A DNA stretch of 64,000 nt from Rheinheimera baltica DSM 14885 (lineage in GTDB: Bacteria > Pseudomonadota > Gammaproteobacteria > Enterobacterales > Alteromonadaceae), in the NCBI RefSeq assembly GCF_000425345.1, contig NZ_AUDG01000018.1, positions 1 to 64,000 on the forward strand, written 5' to 3'. Made by a program: the position numbers and the translations under genes. How positions within the stretch are numbered: position 1 is the stretch's first letter; each line of letters starts with the position of its first letter. Below the pieces are notes generated by a model. It was not told where the DNA came from. It did no database searches and worked only from the letters and a program-made list of their open reading frames with translations. Of the stretch, positions 9,072-19,173 are shown one piece after another.

Positions 9072-9917
9072 GTGATGGCGCTGGTGCAAACACTCGGTGA
9101 GTGGTTAAAGCAAAGCCAGCAAGAGCTTGCTGCTGTTTGTTCGACGCCCGGTATTGACGCTCGGCTATGTCTGAGCCATGTGTTACAGGTTAGCAATAGC
9201 TACCTGTACAGCTACCCCGAACGTATATTAACCCTTGCAGAGCTAACACAACTTAACGATTTACTGACTAAACGGCTGCAAGGGCATCCACTGGCTTATC
9301 TATTTGGCTACTGGCACTTTTTCGGTTTAACCCTAAAAGTGTCGCCATCAACTCTCATTCCGCGGCCAGATACGGAAATTTTGGTTGAGTACGTGCTGGG
9401 GTTGGCGCTGCCCAATAAAGCTAAGGTGCTAGATCTGGGCACGGGGACTGGTGCAATTGCATTGGCTCTGGCGCAGCAGCGTCAGCAGTGGCAAGTAACG
9501 GCTGTAGACTATATTAGTGACGCGGTGGCGCTGGCTGAGACTAATCGAGTGGCGTTAGCCATTACAAACTGTCGCATGTTACAAAGTAACTGGTTTGACG
9601 CACTGCAGGGCGAGCAGTTTGATCTGATTGTTAGTAATCCGCCTTATATCGATCCGCAAGACCCTCATTTAATTGCCCTGAAACATGAACCCCTCACTGC
9701 ACTAACAGCGGCTAACAACGGCATGGCCGATATTGTCCAGATTGTCACCCAGGCGCAATCACATCTTAATGCTGGCGGTTGGTTATGGCTGGAGCATGGC
9801 TATAACCAAGCCGAAGCAGTTCAACACTTGCTGCAGCAGGCCGGTTTTACCTCGGTTGAGTCGAAACGTGATTACGGCAACAACTGGCGTATTAGTGGTG
9901 GTCAAAAGCGCGGTTAA
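9072..9917 (+). CDS. prmC: Release factor glutamine methyltransferase
   Basis: PrmC uses S-adenosylmethionine to methylate the GGQ glutamine of RF1 and RF2. The SAM-binding loop is VLDLGTGTGAIALALA near residue 118, and the catalytic NPPY motif, which binds the glutamine side chain, is in IVSNPPYIDPQDPHL near 190. The 281 residues are normal length. Starts at GTG 9072 or ATG 9075 directly follow the prfA stop, so translation is probably coupled. Pairing with prfA is conserved across gammaproteobacteria. Confidence 0.97.
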   Translation: MMALVQTLGEWLKQSQQELAAVCSTPGIDARLCLSHVLQVSNSYLYSYPERILTLAELTQLNDLLTKRLQGHPLAYLFGYWHFFGLTLKVSPSTLIPRPDTEILVEYVLGLALPNKAKVLDLGTGTGAIALALAQQRQQWQVTAVDYISDAVALAETNRVALAITNCRMLQSNWFDALQGEQFDLIVSNPPYIDPQDPHLIALKHEPLTALTAANNGMADIVQIVTQAQSHLNAGGWLWLEHGYNQAEAVQHLLQQAGFTSVESKRDYGNNWRISGGQKRG

Positions 9918-10012
9918 TCGCTGTTTTTAACGAATTTTCTTTGACCGCTGTAGCATTCCGTCATATAACTTAATCACTATCTTTATGCCGAATGAGTGCT
10001 AAGGAACCGCGG

Positions 10013-11572
10013 ATGAGTGATGACTTTTTATTTGCTGAAGAAACTGATCAACTCGAGCCAATAATCAATGGCAGCTGGAAAATATTAATTGTTGATGATG
10101 AGCCTGAAGTACACGCCGTTACCAAGCTCGCATTAAGCGACTTTACGTTTCAAGGTAAAAATCTGACTTTTCTTAGTGCTTATTCGGGCGCAGAAGCTAA
10201 GAAACTGATTGCTGAGCACCCCGACGCGGCAATTATTTTGCTGGACGTGGTGATGGAAACGGACTACGCGGGTTTGCTGGTAGCCAGTTATGTACGGGAG
10301 GAGCTGCATAACGAGCATGTCAGAATTATCCTACGTACCGGTCAGCCGGGCCAGGCGCCAGAGCGGCAAGTCATTATCAATTATGATATTAATGACTACA
10401 AATCGAAGACAGAATTGACAGCACAAAAACTGTTTACCGTGATTATGTCCAGTTTGCGCTCATACCGCGATATTTTGTCTTTAGAGCAAAGCCGGCAAGG
10501 GCTGGAAAAAATCATTAATGCGTCGGCTGATTTATTCACCTCGCACTCGATGGAGCAATTTATTGATGGTGTGCTGCAACAGCTCACGTCAATACTGGGT
10601 TGTAACGAAGATGCATTGTTAGTCAGTTCCTCTTTAGTTGCCGGAAATATTAGCGGAGATGTATCAGATCCGCATCGACTGGTGGTGTTTGCCGGTCAGG
10701 GCGAGTTTGAGCGTAAAGAAGGGAAACCGGTGCAAGACGTATTGGCACCAGAGCTAATGGACGCCTTTGAAGTAGCGTTAAATTCTCGTGGCATTGTTTA
10801 TCGGGACAATTATTTGGTGGCATATTGCACCAGCAAATTTACTCACGGTTCTTTATTGTATATATCCGGCCTGCCCGGCGTTATGACAGAAAATCAGAAA
10901 AAGTTAATCGAGTTGTTTTCGCAAAATGTGCAAATTGCATACGAAAATGTGCAACTGCAGCATGAGGTAGAAGATACCCAACGCGAAATTGTTTACCGCT
11001 TAAGTGAAGCCGTTGAACATCGTTCTATTGAAACCGGTAACCATGTAAAACGGGTTGCCTTTATTTGTTATGACCTGGCTAAAGCCTATGGATTAACTGA
11101 AGAGGAAGCCGAGCGGTTAATGTTTGCCGCGCCATTGCACGATGTAGGCAAAGTCGGTATTCCTGATGGCATCTTAAACAAGCCGTCTAAATTGCAGGAT
11201 CACGAATGGGAAGTAATGAAAACCCACTCCAGCATTGGCTACAACATTTTAAAAGACTCTAAACGCAGCATTATTCAAGCTGGCGCTATTATTGCGTTAG
11301 ACCATCATGAAAAATGGGATGGTTCAGGTTATCCCAGTGGCAAGAAAGGCGAGGATATTCATATCTATGGCCGTATTGCGGCCTTGGCTGATGTGTATGA
11401 TGCCCTAAGACATCGACGTTGTTATAAATCTGCGTGGGAACTAGAGCAGGTAAAAATGTGGATTGAGTCAGAATCAGGAAAGCAGTTTGACCCTAAATTG
11501 GTAGAAATCTTTAATAACCGGGTCGACAAACTAGAGGCAATACTGCAAAAATACCCCGATAGCGACGAATAG
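10013..11572 (+). CDS. Response regulator with DUF3369 and HD-GYP c-di-GMP phosphodiesterase domain
   Basis: The protein has an N-terminal receiver domain (KILIVDDEPEVHAV, phosphoacceptor Asp in ILLDVVM), a middle region typical of DUF3369, and a C-terminal HD-GYP domain. In the last, the metal motif is LHDVGKVGIPDG, followed by ALDHHEKWDGSGYPSG, so the HD and GYP residues are all present. This predicts hydrolysis of cyclic di-GMP, controlled by phosphorylation. AAGGA lies seven bases before ATG 10013, preferred over ATG 9992. No cognate kinase is adjacent. It sits between prmC and sirB2, inside an otherwise conserved core cluster, and ends with its own terminator. Confidence 0.93.
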   Translation: MSDDFLFAEETDQLEPIINGSWKILIVDDEPEVHAVTKLALSDFTFQGKNLTFLSAYSGAEAKKLIAEHPDAAIILLDVVMETDYAGLLVASYVREELHNEHVRIILRTGQPGQAPERQVIINYDINDYKSKTELTAQKLFTVIMSSLRSYRDILSLEQSRQGLEKIINASADLFTSHSMEQFIDGVLQQLTSILGCNEDALLVSSSLVAGNISGDVSDPHRLVVFAGQGEFERKEGKPVQDVLAPELMDAFEVALNSRGIVYRDNYLVAYCTSKFTHGSLLYISGLPGVMTENQKKLIELFSQNVQIAYENVQLQHEVEDTQREIVYRLSEAVEHRSIETGNHVKRVAFICYDLAKAYGLTEEEAERLMFAAPLHDVGKVGIPDGILNKPSKLQDHEWEVMKTHSSIGYNILKDSKRSIIQAGAIIALDHHEKWDGSGYPSGKKGEDIHIYGRIAALADVYDALRHRRCYKSAWELEQVKMWIESESGKQFDPKLVEIFNNRVDKLEAILQKYPDSDE

Positions 11573-11576
11573 CCTA

Positions 11577-11604
11577 ACAGCCAGCATCCGCTGGCTGTTT
11601 TTTT
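11577..11604 (+). terminator. Intrinsic terminator after the HD-GYP gene
   Basis: ACAGCCAGC and GCTGGCTGT enclose an ATCC loop and are followed by a run of seven or more T, five bases past the stop. Confidence 0.9.
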
Positions 11605-11624
11605 ACTAAAAGAGGATGAGCTTG

Positions 11625-12005
11625 ATGTATATGGCGTTTAAACATATTCACCTGTTAATGGTTGTGCTGAGTGTGAGTTTTTTACTGGTTCGTTTTGCCA
11701 TGAGTTTAAAACCTGCTGCAATATTACAAAGTAAATTTTTTAAAATTGCCCCACATGTTATCGACACCTTTTTACTTCTGAGCGCTGTTATGTTGATGCT
11801 GACATTACAACAATACCCGTTTGTGCAGCCTTGGCTAACAGAAAAACTTATTGCGGTTATTGCTTATATTGTATTGGGTGTCATGGCGTTTAAAGGCCGT
11901 ACCGCCTATATACGCTGGCTGTGTTTTCTCGGTGCGTTGGGTTGGTTAGGATTGGTACTACGCGTGGCCATGACAAAGCAACCCGTATTTTTAACTGCTT
12001 TTTAA
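11625..12005 (+). CDS. sirB2: SirB2-family small membrane protein
   Basis: SirB2 (YchQ) is a small inner-membrane protein of unknown biochemical role, named from a Salmonella invasion-gene study and encoded near prfA-prmC-kdsA in many gammaproteobacteria. The ~126 residues contain four hydrophobic segments (about 7-27, 43-62, 75-92, 100-118 from this start) with short loops. The ATG at 11625 is preferred because AGAGG (11611-11615) touches the upstream ATG at 11616 directly. The companion sirB1 usual in this cluster is absent. Confidence 0.85.
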   Translation: MYMAFKHIHLLMVVLSVSFLLVRFAMSLKPAAILQSKFFKIAPHVIDTFLLLSAVMLMLTLQQYPFVQPWLTEKLIAVIAYIVLGVMAFKGRTAYIRWLCFLGALGWLGLVLRVAMTKQPVFLTAF

Positions 12006-12017
12006 GCTGACGTTTCT

Positions 12018-12062
12018 CAGTGTAAGTTTTGGCAGTGTAAATTTCGGCAGTGTAAATTTTGC
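12018..12062 (+). repeat. Three tandem copies of a 15-base unit
   Basis: CAGTGTAAGTTTTGG, CAGTGTAAATTTCGG and CAGTGTAAATTTTGC follow each other exactly between sirB2 and kdsA. Copies differ at one to three positions. This is probably slippage expansion, with no sign of spacers. Confidence 0.85.
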
Positions 12063-12068
12063 CTTTGA

Positions 12069-12944
<876 letters not shown>

Positions 12945-13063
12945 TAATCTTATGCCAAATGTTGCTCTAGGGGCAGCGTTTGGTAAACCTTCATAAAACT
13001 GCCATTTTTCTGTTGTGATGCTCAGGTAAGCTATCGCTTAAGCGTTATTGACGGAATATTCTG

Positions 13064-14077
13064 TTGTTGTCTTCCACTGATACAGTCTTACCTGAACTAC
13101 AACAGCTTGAGCAGTTAATCGCTCAAGCTCCTGATCAATTGCATGTTGAAGTGTTGGCGCAGGTGCCGCATATGGCACAGCAATTACCACTATATTTGTT
13201 GTCTTTGGGTAACCCCGAACCGACCTTACCTGCAATTGTACTGGTGGGGGGAGTGCATGGTCTTGAACGCATTGGCACTCAGGTGGTGTTAGCCTATCTG
13301 CAAACATTATTAAGCCGTCTTTCCTGGGATCTGTGTCTGCAACATACTCTTCAACAGTGCCGAATTCATTTTATTCCTTTGGTTAATCCGGCGGGTATGG
13401 CAAATGGGTGGCGTGCTAATGGCAATAGCGTAGATTTAATGCGTAATGCCCCTGTTGAGTGCACTGAGGGCGCTGCATGGCTGGTGGGTGGTCAGCGCAT
13501 TAGCCGCGCTATTCCCTGGCACCGTGGCCGCAGCGACAAAATGGAAACTGAAAGTAGTGCTGTGACAGACTTTATTCAGCGTGAGCTGTTTAAGCGGCCA
13601 TTTTCGCTGGTACTGGATTGTCATTCCGGTTTCGGTACTACTGACAGGCTTTGGTTTCCTTACGCTAAAAGCCGACGCGAGCCAATAGCTCATTTGGCAG
13701 AAATGTACCGGTTGCGGCAATTACTGGCGCAAACCTATCCGCATCAAAATTATATTTTTGAACCTCAGGCCCAACATTATTTATGTCATGGTGACTTGTG
13801 GGACTATTTGTATGATTTAGCCTTGGCGCACAATACCACTATGCTGCCGCTGACATTAGAGATGGGATCGTGGAATTGGGTACGTAAAAACCCGTTTCAA
13901 CTGTTGTCCAGTTTAGGCATGTTTCACCCCGTGAAACCGCATCGCGTTAAAAGGGTGCTGCGCAGCCATCTTATTTTAATTAATTTCCTAATTAACAGTA
14001 CGATGTCTTATCACAATTGGCTACCCAAGGCTAATCGTGAGCAACTAAACGCAGCGGCCAGGCAGTTATGGTATTAA
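13064..14077 (+). CDS. M14-type zinc carboxypeptidase / succinylglutamate desuccinylase-like protein
   Basis: The fold is that of zinc-dependent M14 amidohydrolases. Zinc ligands are visible in GGVHGLERIG (His65, Glu68), with the third histidine in LDCHSGFG. RANGNSVDLMRN carries the usual substrate-binding Asn-Arg type segment, and a candidate catalytic Glu lies in LTLEMGSWNW near the C-terminus. No signal peptide is evident, so it is probably cytoplasmic; the substrate is unknown. The start is inferred as TTG 13064: an in-frame stop lies at 13049-13051 and ACGGA precedes the TTG at good spacing. It overlaps the next hydrolase gene by ten bases, so the two are coupled. Confidence 0.8.
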   Translation: MLSSTDTVLPELQQLEQLIAQAPDQLHVEVLAQVPHMAQQLPLYLLSLGNPEPTLPAIVLVGGVHGLERIGTQVVLAYLQTLLSRLSWDLCLQHTLQQCRIHFIPLVNPAGMANGWRANGNSVDLMRNAPVECTEGAAWLVGGQRISRAIPWHRGRSDKMETESSAVTDFIQRELFKRPFSLVLDCHSGFGTTDRLWFPYAKSRREPIAHLAEMYRLRQLLAQTYPHQNYIFEPQAQHYLCHGDLWDYLYDLALAHNTTMLPLTLEMGSWNWVRKNPFQLLSSLGMFHPVKPHRVKRVLRSHLILINFLINSTMSYHNWLPKANREQLNAAARQLWY

Positions 14078-14829
14078 AAGACTCTACGCCAATACTCCTG
14101 ATCCGTGGGCTTACACGTGAACAGCGGCATTGGGGCACATTTAAAACTGAATTAGCGGCTACGCTACCTAATCCGGTGCTAAGTTTTGATTACGCGGGTA
14201 CCGGCGATTTATATCAGCTGCGCTCACCGGGTAATATCGCCGGCTTGCGCCAATCAGTTCAGGAGCAGTTGCTAAAAGCACCAGAATTTAACGGCAAGGT
14301 GCATTTGGTTGCGATATCACTAGGGGGGATGTTAGCTGCTGATTGGGCTCTGCAATATCCGCATCAAATTGCCTCCTTAACCCTGATTAACAGCAGTGCC
14401 AGATCTTTATCGCCATTTTATCAGCGCTTACGTTGGCAGAATTACGTATCGATATTACGCGGCGCGTTTATGGGCGCAGCGAAGCGGGAACAGATGATTT
14501 TGCAGTTAACCAGCGCCAAGCCAGCAGAGCACGCCAGTGTTGTCACTAGCTGGCAGCAGTGGCAGCAACAAAGGCCAGTGAGTAAGTTAAATGCGCTGCG
14601 TCAGTTATGGGCGGCGAGCAGATTTATGGTTAAGCCTCTACCGCAACGCGACATTTTATTACTTAGCAGCCGTGGCGATAAGCTGGTTAGCCCACAGTGC
14701 TCCAGCGATTTAGCACGCTATTGGCAAGCGCCGCATATTCAGCATCCCTGGGCTGGTCACGATTTACCTCTGGATGATGCCAGCTGGCTTTGTGCTCAGC
14801 TAGCTGCGTTTATAAGTCAACAGAACTAG
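14068..14829 (+). CDS. Alpha/beta hydrolase
   Basis: The 253 residues have the alpha/beta hydrolase layout. The nucleophile elbow is AISLGGML near residue 90 (serine in S-L-G-G), the acid is the Asp in SSRGDKLVSP near 205, and the base is the His in WAGHDLPLDD near 230. It begins inside the 3' end of the M14-type peptidase gene (ten-base overlap), which suggests a joint function. No signal peptide. The substrate cannot be read from the sequence. Confidence 0.85.
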   Translation: MVLKDSTPILLIRGLTREQRHWGTFKTELAATLPNPVLSFDYAGTGDLYQLRSPGNIAGLRQSVQEQLLKAPEFNGKVHLVAISLGGMLAADWALQYPHQIASLTLINSSARSLSPFYQRLRWQNYVSILRGAFMGAAKREQMILQLTSAKPAEHASVVTSWQQWQQQRPVSKLNALRQLWAASRFMVKPLPQRDILLLSSRGDKLVSPQCSSDLARYWQAPHIQHPWAGHDLPLDDASWLCAQLAAFISQQN

Positions 14830-14835
14830 GCAAAC

Positions 14836-14870
14836 AATAATTGGCAAATAATAATTAGCAACCAATTATT
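14836..14870. terminator. Inverted repeat between convergent genes
   Basis: AATAATTGG (14836-14844) pairs with CCAATTATT (14862-14870) across a 17-base loop, between the convergent hydrolase and S4 genes. It may act as a weak bidirectional terminator, but there is no U-run and the stem is AT-rich. Confidence 0.35.
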
Positions 14871-14890
14871 AGCAAGCAATAGCCACAACG

Positions 14891-15103
14891 TTACAGCAAG
14901 CGCATTTGCAACTGTTCGTTGCCAAATTCAATTATGTCACCCGCATTTATTTGCCGCCGTTTACGGGTTTCTATTTCGCCGTTCACTTTAACTAAACCGG
15001 CATCTATCGCTGCCTTTGCTTCGCCACCGCTGCTAATTAAGCCTTCAAATTTCAAAATTTTATACAGTTCAACTGCAGGTTTACTTAACATTACGTCACG
15101 CAT
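14891..15103 (-). CDS. Small S4-domain RNA-binding protein (YbcJ type)
   Basis: This 70-residue protein is a lone S4 domain. SSGGEAKAAIDAGLVKVNGEIETRKRRQINAGDIIEF is the characteristic helix-turn-beta RNA-binding core. It matches the YbcJ family of short S4 proteins, thought to bind structured RNA; the target is not known. It lies 16 bases downstream of tapT on the same strand and probably forms an RNA-modification-related pair with it. Confidence 0.88.
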   Translation of the reverse strand: MRDVMLSKPAVELYKILKFEGLISSGGEAKAAIDAGLVKVNGEIETRKRRQINAGDIIEFGNEQLQMRLL

Positions 15104-15119
15104 TGTTTGGTCTCCGGGG

Positions 15120-15818
15120 TTAGTCGTTTAATGTACTTGAGTTTAAATGGGGTTTTCCGACAATATAGGCGCGACGAAATACATCAAAGTACTTGGACAA
15201 CGCGTCGGCAGCCGCCATATCGTTTGCCAGTTTTAGCACCTCAATGGCAACTTCTGCCGTACATAGCTGGTGTAAATGTGCCGCCTCACGCAATTGATAA
15301 GCCGAGGCCTGCGAAGGTTGAATACCCAGCACAGGTAAGTTTGCCAGATAGGGGCTTTTAAACATTTTTTTAGCTTCGCGCCAGGTGCCGTCCAGCATAA
15401 TAAATAACGGCGTTTTACCAGATTGCACCGTAGCTAACGAAAGCGGCGAGTCAATACAACGCTCTGGCGTGGCGTATTGTTGTGGAAATACCACTATTGG
15501 CGCGTAATCCGCATTTGCCAGTAAGGCTAGCATGGCAGTATCAGGGCAAGTTCTATCCCAAACATAGGCGTGGTTGTCAGTGATAACATCAGCAATAATC
15601 CGGCCGGTATTACTGGGTTTATAGCACTCGCCAGTGTACATAATAAAACAAAAAGCGCTGCTGCTTGCTACATTGGGTTTGGCTGCACAAATACATTCAG
15701 CTTGAGGCAACAGACACATTTCACAGCGTTTAACTTTACTGCCTCTGGCATTAAACACCCTGGTTGCTTTTGCTAGTTCCTGCGTGCGCAGCAGCAAAAC
15801 AGAATTTTTATGTGACAT
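15120..15818 (-). CDS. tapT: tRNA-uridine aminocarboxypropyltransferase (DTW domain, YfiP/TapT)
   Basis: TapT enzymes add the aminocarboxypropyl group of S-adenosylmethionine to U47 in the tRNA variable loop. The 232 residues have the N-terminal cysteine cluster KRCEMCLLPQAECIC, probably zinc-binding, a central TNTGRIIADVI-like region (here SNTGRIIADVI), and the family signature LDGTWREAKKMF near residue 150. Gene symbol by homology to E. coli yfiP (tapT). It has its own start 52 bases from the divergent pseudouridine synthase gene. Confidence 0.88.
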   Translation of the reverse strand: MSHKNSVLLLRTQELAKATRVFNARGSKVKRCEMCLLPQAECICAAKPNVASSSAFCFIMYTGECYKPSNTGRIIADVITDNHAYVWDRTCPDTAMLALLANADYAPIVVFPQQYATPERCIDSPLSLATVQSGKTPLFIMLDGTWREAKKMFKSPYLANLPVLGIQPSQASAYQLREAAHLHQLCTAEVAIEVLKLANDMAAADALSKYFDVFRRAYIVGKPHLNSSTLND

Positions 15819-15894
15819 CTGGGTTCCAATAGTGGCTTAACGACAAGCGGCGGCTATTGTAACGGCTTTTATGCTACACTGCGCGCTGATTTTT

Positions 15895-16830
15895 ATGCCG
15901 GAAAATATCGTGTCGATAGCCCGCCAAGCTTCAGAAATAACCCTGCCAGCTGTCAATGACGGTTGGCAAACCGTGCTGCAGTTTCTCTGCAGTCAGTTTC
16001 CGTTTATTGCCGAGCAGACCTGGCGCGAACGTATCGTCCAACACAAGGTGCATTGGTTTGAGGGCGAGGCAATAACAGAGCAAACACCGTTTATGCCAAG
16101 CAGGCGCTTATGTTATTACCGTGAAGTGGTTTCCGAGCCGGTTATTCCATTTGAGCATCATATTTTGTATCAGGATGAGCATATTTTAGTGGCAGACAAA
16201 CCGCATTTTTTGCCGGTGACGCCAGGCGGTGAATATGTCAATGAATGCTTGTTAGCCAGATTAAAACGCCAAACAGGTATAGATGATTTGGTGCCCGTAC
16301 ACCGTTTAGATAGAGAAACTGCGGGTTTGGTGCTGTTTTCGGTTACCCCTGAAAGTCGTGCTCAACTTTACCAGCTTTTCAGTGCCGGAACGGTGTTAAA
16401 AACCTACAAAGCAGCAGCGCGATTAACGCAAGACATACAAAATAGTCCCTTCCCACAGCATTGGCATATCGAAAATCGAATTGAAAAAGCTCAACCCCGC
16501 TTTATTAACGCTATAGTGCCTGGTGCAGTAAACGCGGTATCTGATATTACCCTCAGCGCCCAATATAACGGTATTGGCGAGTTTACCTTGAGGCCTCATA
16601 GCGGAAAAACGCACCAATTGCGCCTTCATATGCAAAGTTTGGGCATGCCAATACTCCATGATAAATATTATCCGCGGTTACTTGCTAAAACGGCATTGCA
16701 GTTTGACAACCCGCTGCAGCTATTGGCGGCTGAACTTCGATTTATTCATCCTCTGACCCAGGTCGAACAACAGTTTTACTCCACATTCAGCTTGAATGCG
16801 TTGCGTCCGATGAACAAAAAATTACTTTAG
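15895..16830 (+). CDS. RluA-family pseudouridine synthase
   Basis: These enzymes isomerise uridine to pseudouridine in rRNA or tRNA. The catalytic motif VHRLDRETAGLVLFS (Asp in HRLD) is near residue 145, and the C-terminal motif RPHSGKTHQLRLHM is present. The N-terminal ~90 residues carry no full S4 domain, although WRERIVQHKVHWFEG has an S4-like look. ATG 15895 (MPENIVSIARQ) is preferred to ATG 15871. The exact uridine target cannot be assigned. It is divergent from tapT, so two RNA-modification genes are adjacent. Confidence 0.9.
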   Translation: MPENIVSIARQASEITLPAVNDGWQTVLQFLCSQFPFIAEQTWRERIVQHKVHWFEGEAITEQTPFMPSRRLCYYREVVSEPVIPFEHHILYQDEHILVADKPHFLPVTPGGEYVNECLLARLKRQTGIDDLVPVHRLDRETAGLVLFSVTPESRAQLYQLFSAGTVLKTYKAAARLTQDIQNSPFPQHWHIENRIEKAQPRFINAIVPGAVNAVSDITLSAQYNGIGEFTLRPHSGKTHQLRLHMQSLGMPILHDKYYPRLLAKTALQFDNPLQLLAAELRFIHPLTQVEQQFYSTFSLNALRPMNKKLL

Positions 16831-16957
16831 AAAATAAATTCTATAATTTCGCTAGGTTACTGATAAAACTTAACTATACTTTCAACGATATAGGCCATTG
16901 CCATACATCTTGCACATTTAAACGGTGTGCTTGTCTTAGCGTTAGGATATCGACCTC

Positions 16958-18601
16958 ATGACCAATACATTAAAAAACCTGTCAGTTAAAATGCAAATTT
17001 CGTTACCTATTTTGTGTCTTGCACTTTTGATCGTAGTGATTGGCTTGAAAAGTATGTTCACGATAAATAGTGTTATAGAGCGAACAGATATTGCCATTGA
17101 TAAATTAAGTCCTGCCACAACCGCTATTTTAAACGCTGACCGTGATTTATATCAGGCTGAATTGGCGTTGAGAGAGTTTGTAGTGTTAAGTGCCAGTGGG
17201 ATTTCAACCACGGCAACTAAAAAAGATTTTGAGGACAATGTTAAGCAAGCATTTGATCGTATGGAAAATGCAGTCAACTTGGTTAAAGAACATGATGTTC
17301 GTGTGATGACGTCATCAGACTTCGCAGCGGTTTTTACTAAATGGCGTAGTCTGGCTGAGCAAGTTATCAGCCTGGCACAGCAAAATGACATTACGCAGGC
17401 ACGAACACTAATTACCGGCGCTGAGGGGAATGCATTTTCTCAATTACGTGAAGAGTATAATGGGTTAGGAGAACGCATTGAAAACCGCTTAGTTGCGCTA
17501 GAGAAAGATTTGTCAGATTATGTTGTTGCACAAAAATCGCTTACTATAACCTTGTTAATTATAGCCATCGCCATTGCAGTATTAACCGTACTGTTTAGCC
17601 CTAATCTTATTGTTAAGCCACTTTCACAACTAAAAAATATGGTGAGTGAATTAGCCAGTGTTGGTGGTGACCTAACACAACGGATCCCACTGGATAGTGA
17701 AAATGAAATTGGCGATGTTGCAAAGAAAACCAATGCATTTATTTCAACATTACAATTGATGATGCAAGATGTTCAGCGCAATCTGGTCGAATTGGAGGCT
17801 GCTTCAGGCAATATCGCAGAAAAAACAGATAGCACCAGTCATAAAGCTCAGCAACAGACCGAGCATATTGAACAGGTGTTAACTGCTATCCATCAGATGC
17901 AACATGCAGTTCAGGAAATTGCCGGTAATTCCTCACTGACCAGCACGGCTACCGAGCAGGCAAATATTGATGCGGACAATTCGAGTAAAGTTATTCGTCA
18001 GTCGATGAATGAAATTAGTGTGCTGGCGCGTGACATCGACAAAGTGGTTCAGGCCATTTCAGAGCTTGAAACTGAGAGCCGTAATATTGTCTCTGTACTA
18101 GAGGTGATTGGCAGCATTGCAGATCAAACCAATTTGCTAGCGTTGAACGCGGCAATAGAAGCTGCCAGAGCCGGCGATGCCGGGCGTGGTTTTGCTGTGG
18201 TTGCAGACGAAGTAAGAACGTTGGCATCGCGTACGCAACAATCAACCAAAGATATCCATGACATGATTACGCGCCTGCAAAACGGCGTAAATAGCGCTGT
18301 GCAGGCCATGAGTAATGCTAAAACCCAAGTGTCAGAAACTGAACAACATGCAGATTCTGCAAGTCAATATCTTGAGCGCATTGTTACCGGGATAGCCAAC
18401 ATTAATGATATGGCAATACAGATAGCCGCTGCTACCGAACAGCAGTCAACGGTTGCGGAACATGTTAATCAAACCGTAAATGGCATTAGCCAAAATGCAA
18501 TTGATTTATCAATCTTGGCCAGGGATACCGGGGATGACGGCAATAAAGTACGAAAACTGGTACAAGTGGTAAGTAGTCAGGTTGGTCGTTTTAAAGTCTG
18601 A
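16958..18601 (+). CDS. Methyl-accepting chemotaxis protein
   Basis: A transmembrane chemoreceptor of 547 residues. A first membrane segment (about 13-35) and a second (about 192-215) bracket a ~155-residue helical periplasmic sensor. A HAMP domain (about 216-270) and a long cytoplasmic coiled coil follow. The conserved hairpin tip reads NLLALNAAIEAARAGDAGRGFAVVADEVRTLA, which contacts CheA and CheW. No C-terminal NWxxF-type CheR tether is seen. The ligand is unknown. An intrinsic terminator follows at 18646-18684. Confidence 0.95.
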   Translation: MTNTLKNLSVKMQISLPILCLALLIVVIGLKSMFTINSVIERTDIAIDKLSPATTAILNADRDLYQAELALREFVVLSASGISTTATKKDFEDNVKQAFDRMENAVNLVKEHDVRVMTSSDFAAVFTKWRSLAEQVISLAQQNDITQARTLITGAEGNAFSQLREEYNGLGERIENRLVALEKDLSDYVVAQKSLTITLLIIAIAIAVLTVLFSPNLIVKPLSQLKNMVSELASVGGDLTQRIPLDSENEIGDVAKKTNAFISTLQLMMQDVQRNLVELEAASGNIAEKTDSTSHKAQQQTEHIEQVLTAIHQMQHAVQEIAGNSSLTSTATEQANIDADNSSKVIRQSMNEISVLARDIDKVVQAISELETESRNIVSVLEVIGSIADQTNLLALNAAIEAARAGDAGRGFAVVADEVRTLASRTQQSTKDIHDMITRLQNGVNSAVQAMSNAKTQVSETEQHADSASQYLERIVTGIANINDMAIQIAAATEQQSTVAEHVNQTVNGISQNAIDLSILARDTGDDGNKVRKLVQVVSSQVGRFKV

Positions 18602-18645
18602 CCGTAGTAGATAAACCAATATGCTAAACCGTATTTATCATTTTG

Positions 18646-18684
18646 GGGTACTGCATTAATTGAGATTATTGCAGTGCCCTTTTA
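18646..18684 (+). terminator. Intrinsic terminator after the chemoreceptor gene
   Basis: GGGTACTGCA pairs with TGCAGTGCCC (one G-T wobble) across a 14-base loop, followed by TTTTATT. Confidence 0.75.
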
Positions 18685-18718
18685 TTAATCTATTGTTGAT
18701 GTAAGGCTGCAGCTTGGT

Positions 18719-19165
18719 TTAGCGATGACGTTGTAGCAACGTATCTAATTGATTTGCAAATGCCTGTCTGTCACTTTGATTAAGCGGCGGTGGGCCGCCA
18801 GTATGCACGCCACTACCACGCAGTGTATCCATAAAATCGCGCATCGTTAGTTTTTGTTTAATCGTATCATTACTATACAATTCGCCTCTTGGGTTTAATG
18901 CATCACCGCCTTTTGCCAGCACATCCGCTGCCAGCGGTATATCTGCCGTAATTACTAAATCGCCCGCTTCGCAACGCCTTACTATTTCGTTGTCGGCTTC
19001 GTCAAAGCCACTACTTACCGTAATGGCCGAGATAAACCGCGAAGGCGGTATCCGCAACGACTGATTAGCGACCAACACTAACGGGATCTGTTTACGTTCT
19101 GCTGCGCGAAATAGTATGTCTTTGATCACGGTTGGACATGCATCCGCATCTACCCAAATCTTCAT
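18719..19165 (-). CDS. yaiI: YaiI/YqxD family protein (DUF188)
   Basis: The 148 residues match the UPF0178/YaiI family: [22 protein letters not shown] at the N-terminus, an acidic nuclease-like site VDADACP, then [19 protein letters not shown] and [11 protein letters not shown]. The fold is PIN-like, but the activity is unproven. It starts only eight bases after the stop of the large histidine kinase gene, with AAAGGAT overlapping the end of that gene, so it can be co-transcribed with it. The two functions need not be related. Confidence 0.9.
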   Translation of the reverse strand: MKIWVDADACPTVIKDILFRAAERKQIPLVLVANQSLRIPPSRFISAITVSSGFDEADNEIVRRCEAGDLVITADIPLAADVLAKGGDALNPRGELYSNDTIKQKLTMRDFMDTLRGSGVHTGGPPPLNQSDRQAFANQLDTLLQRHR

Positions 19166-19173
19166 TTTATCCT

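Noticed and set aside
12018..12062. Tandem repeats considered as a CRISPR array
   Set aside because: The units are 15 bases and directly abutting, with no spacers and no cas genes.
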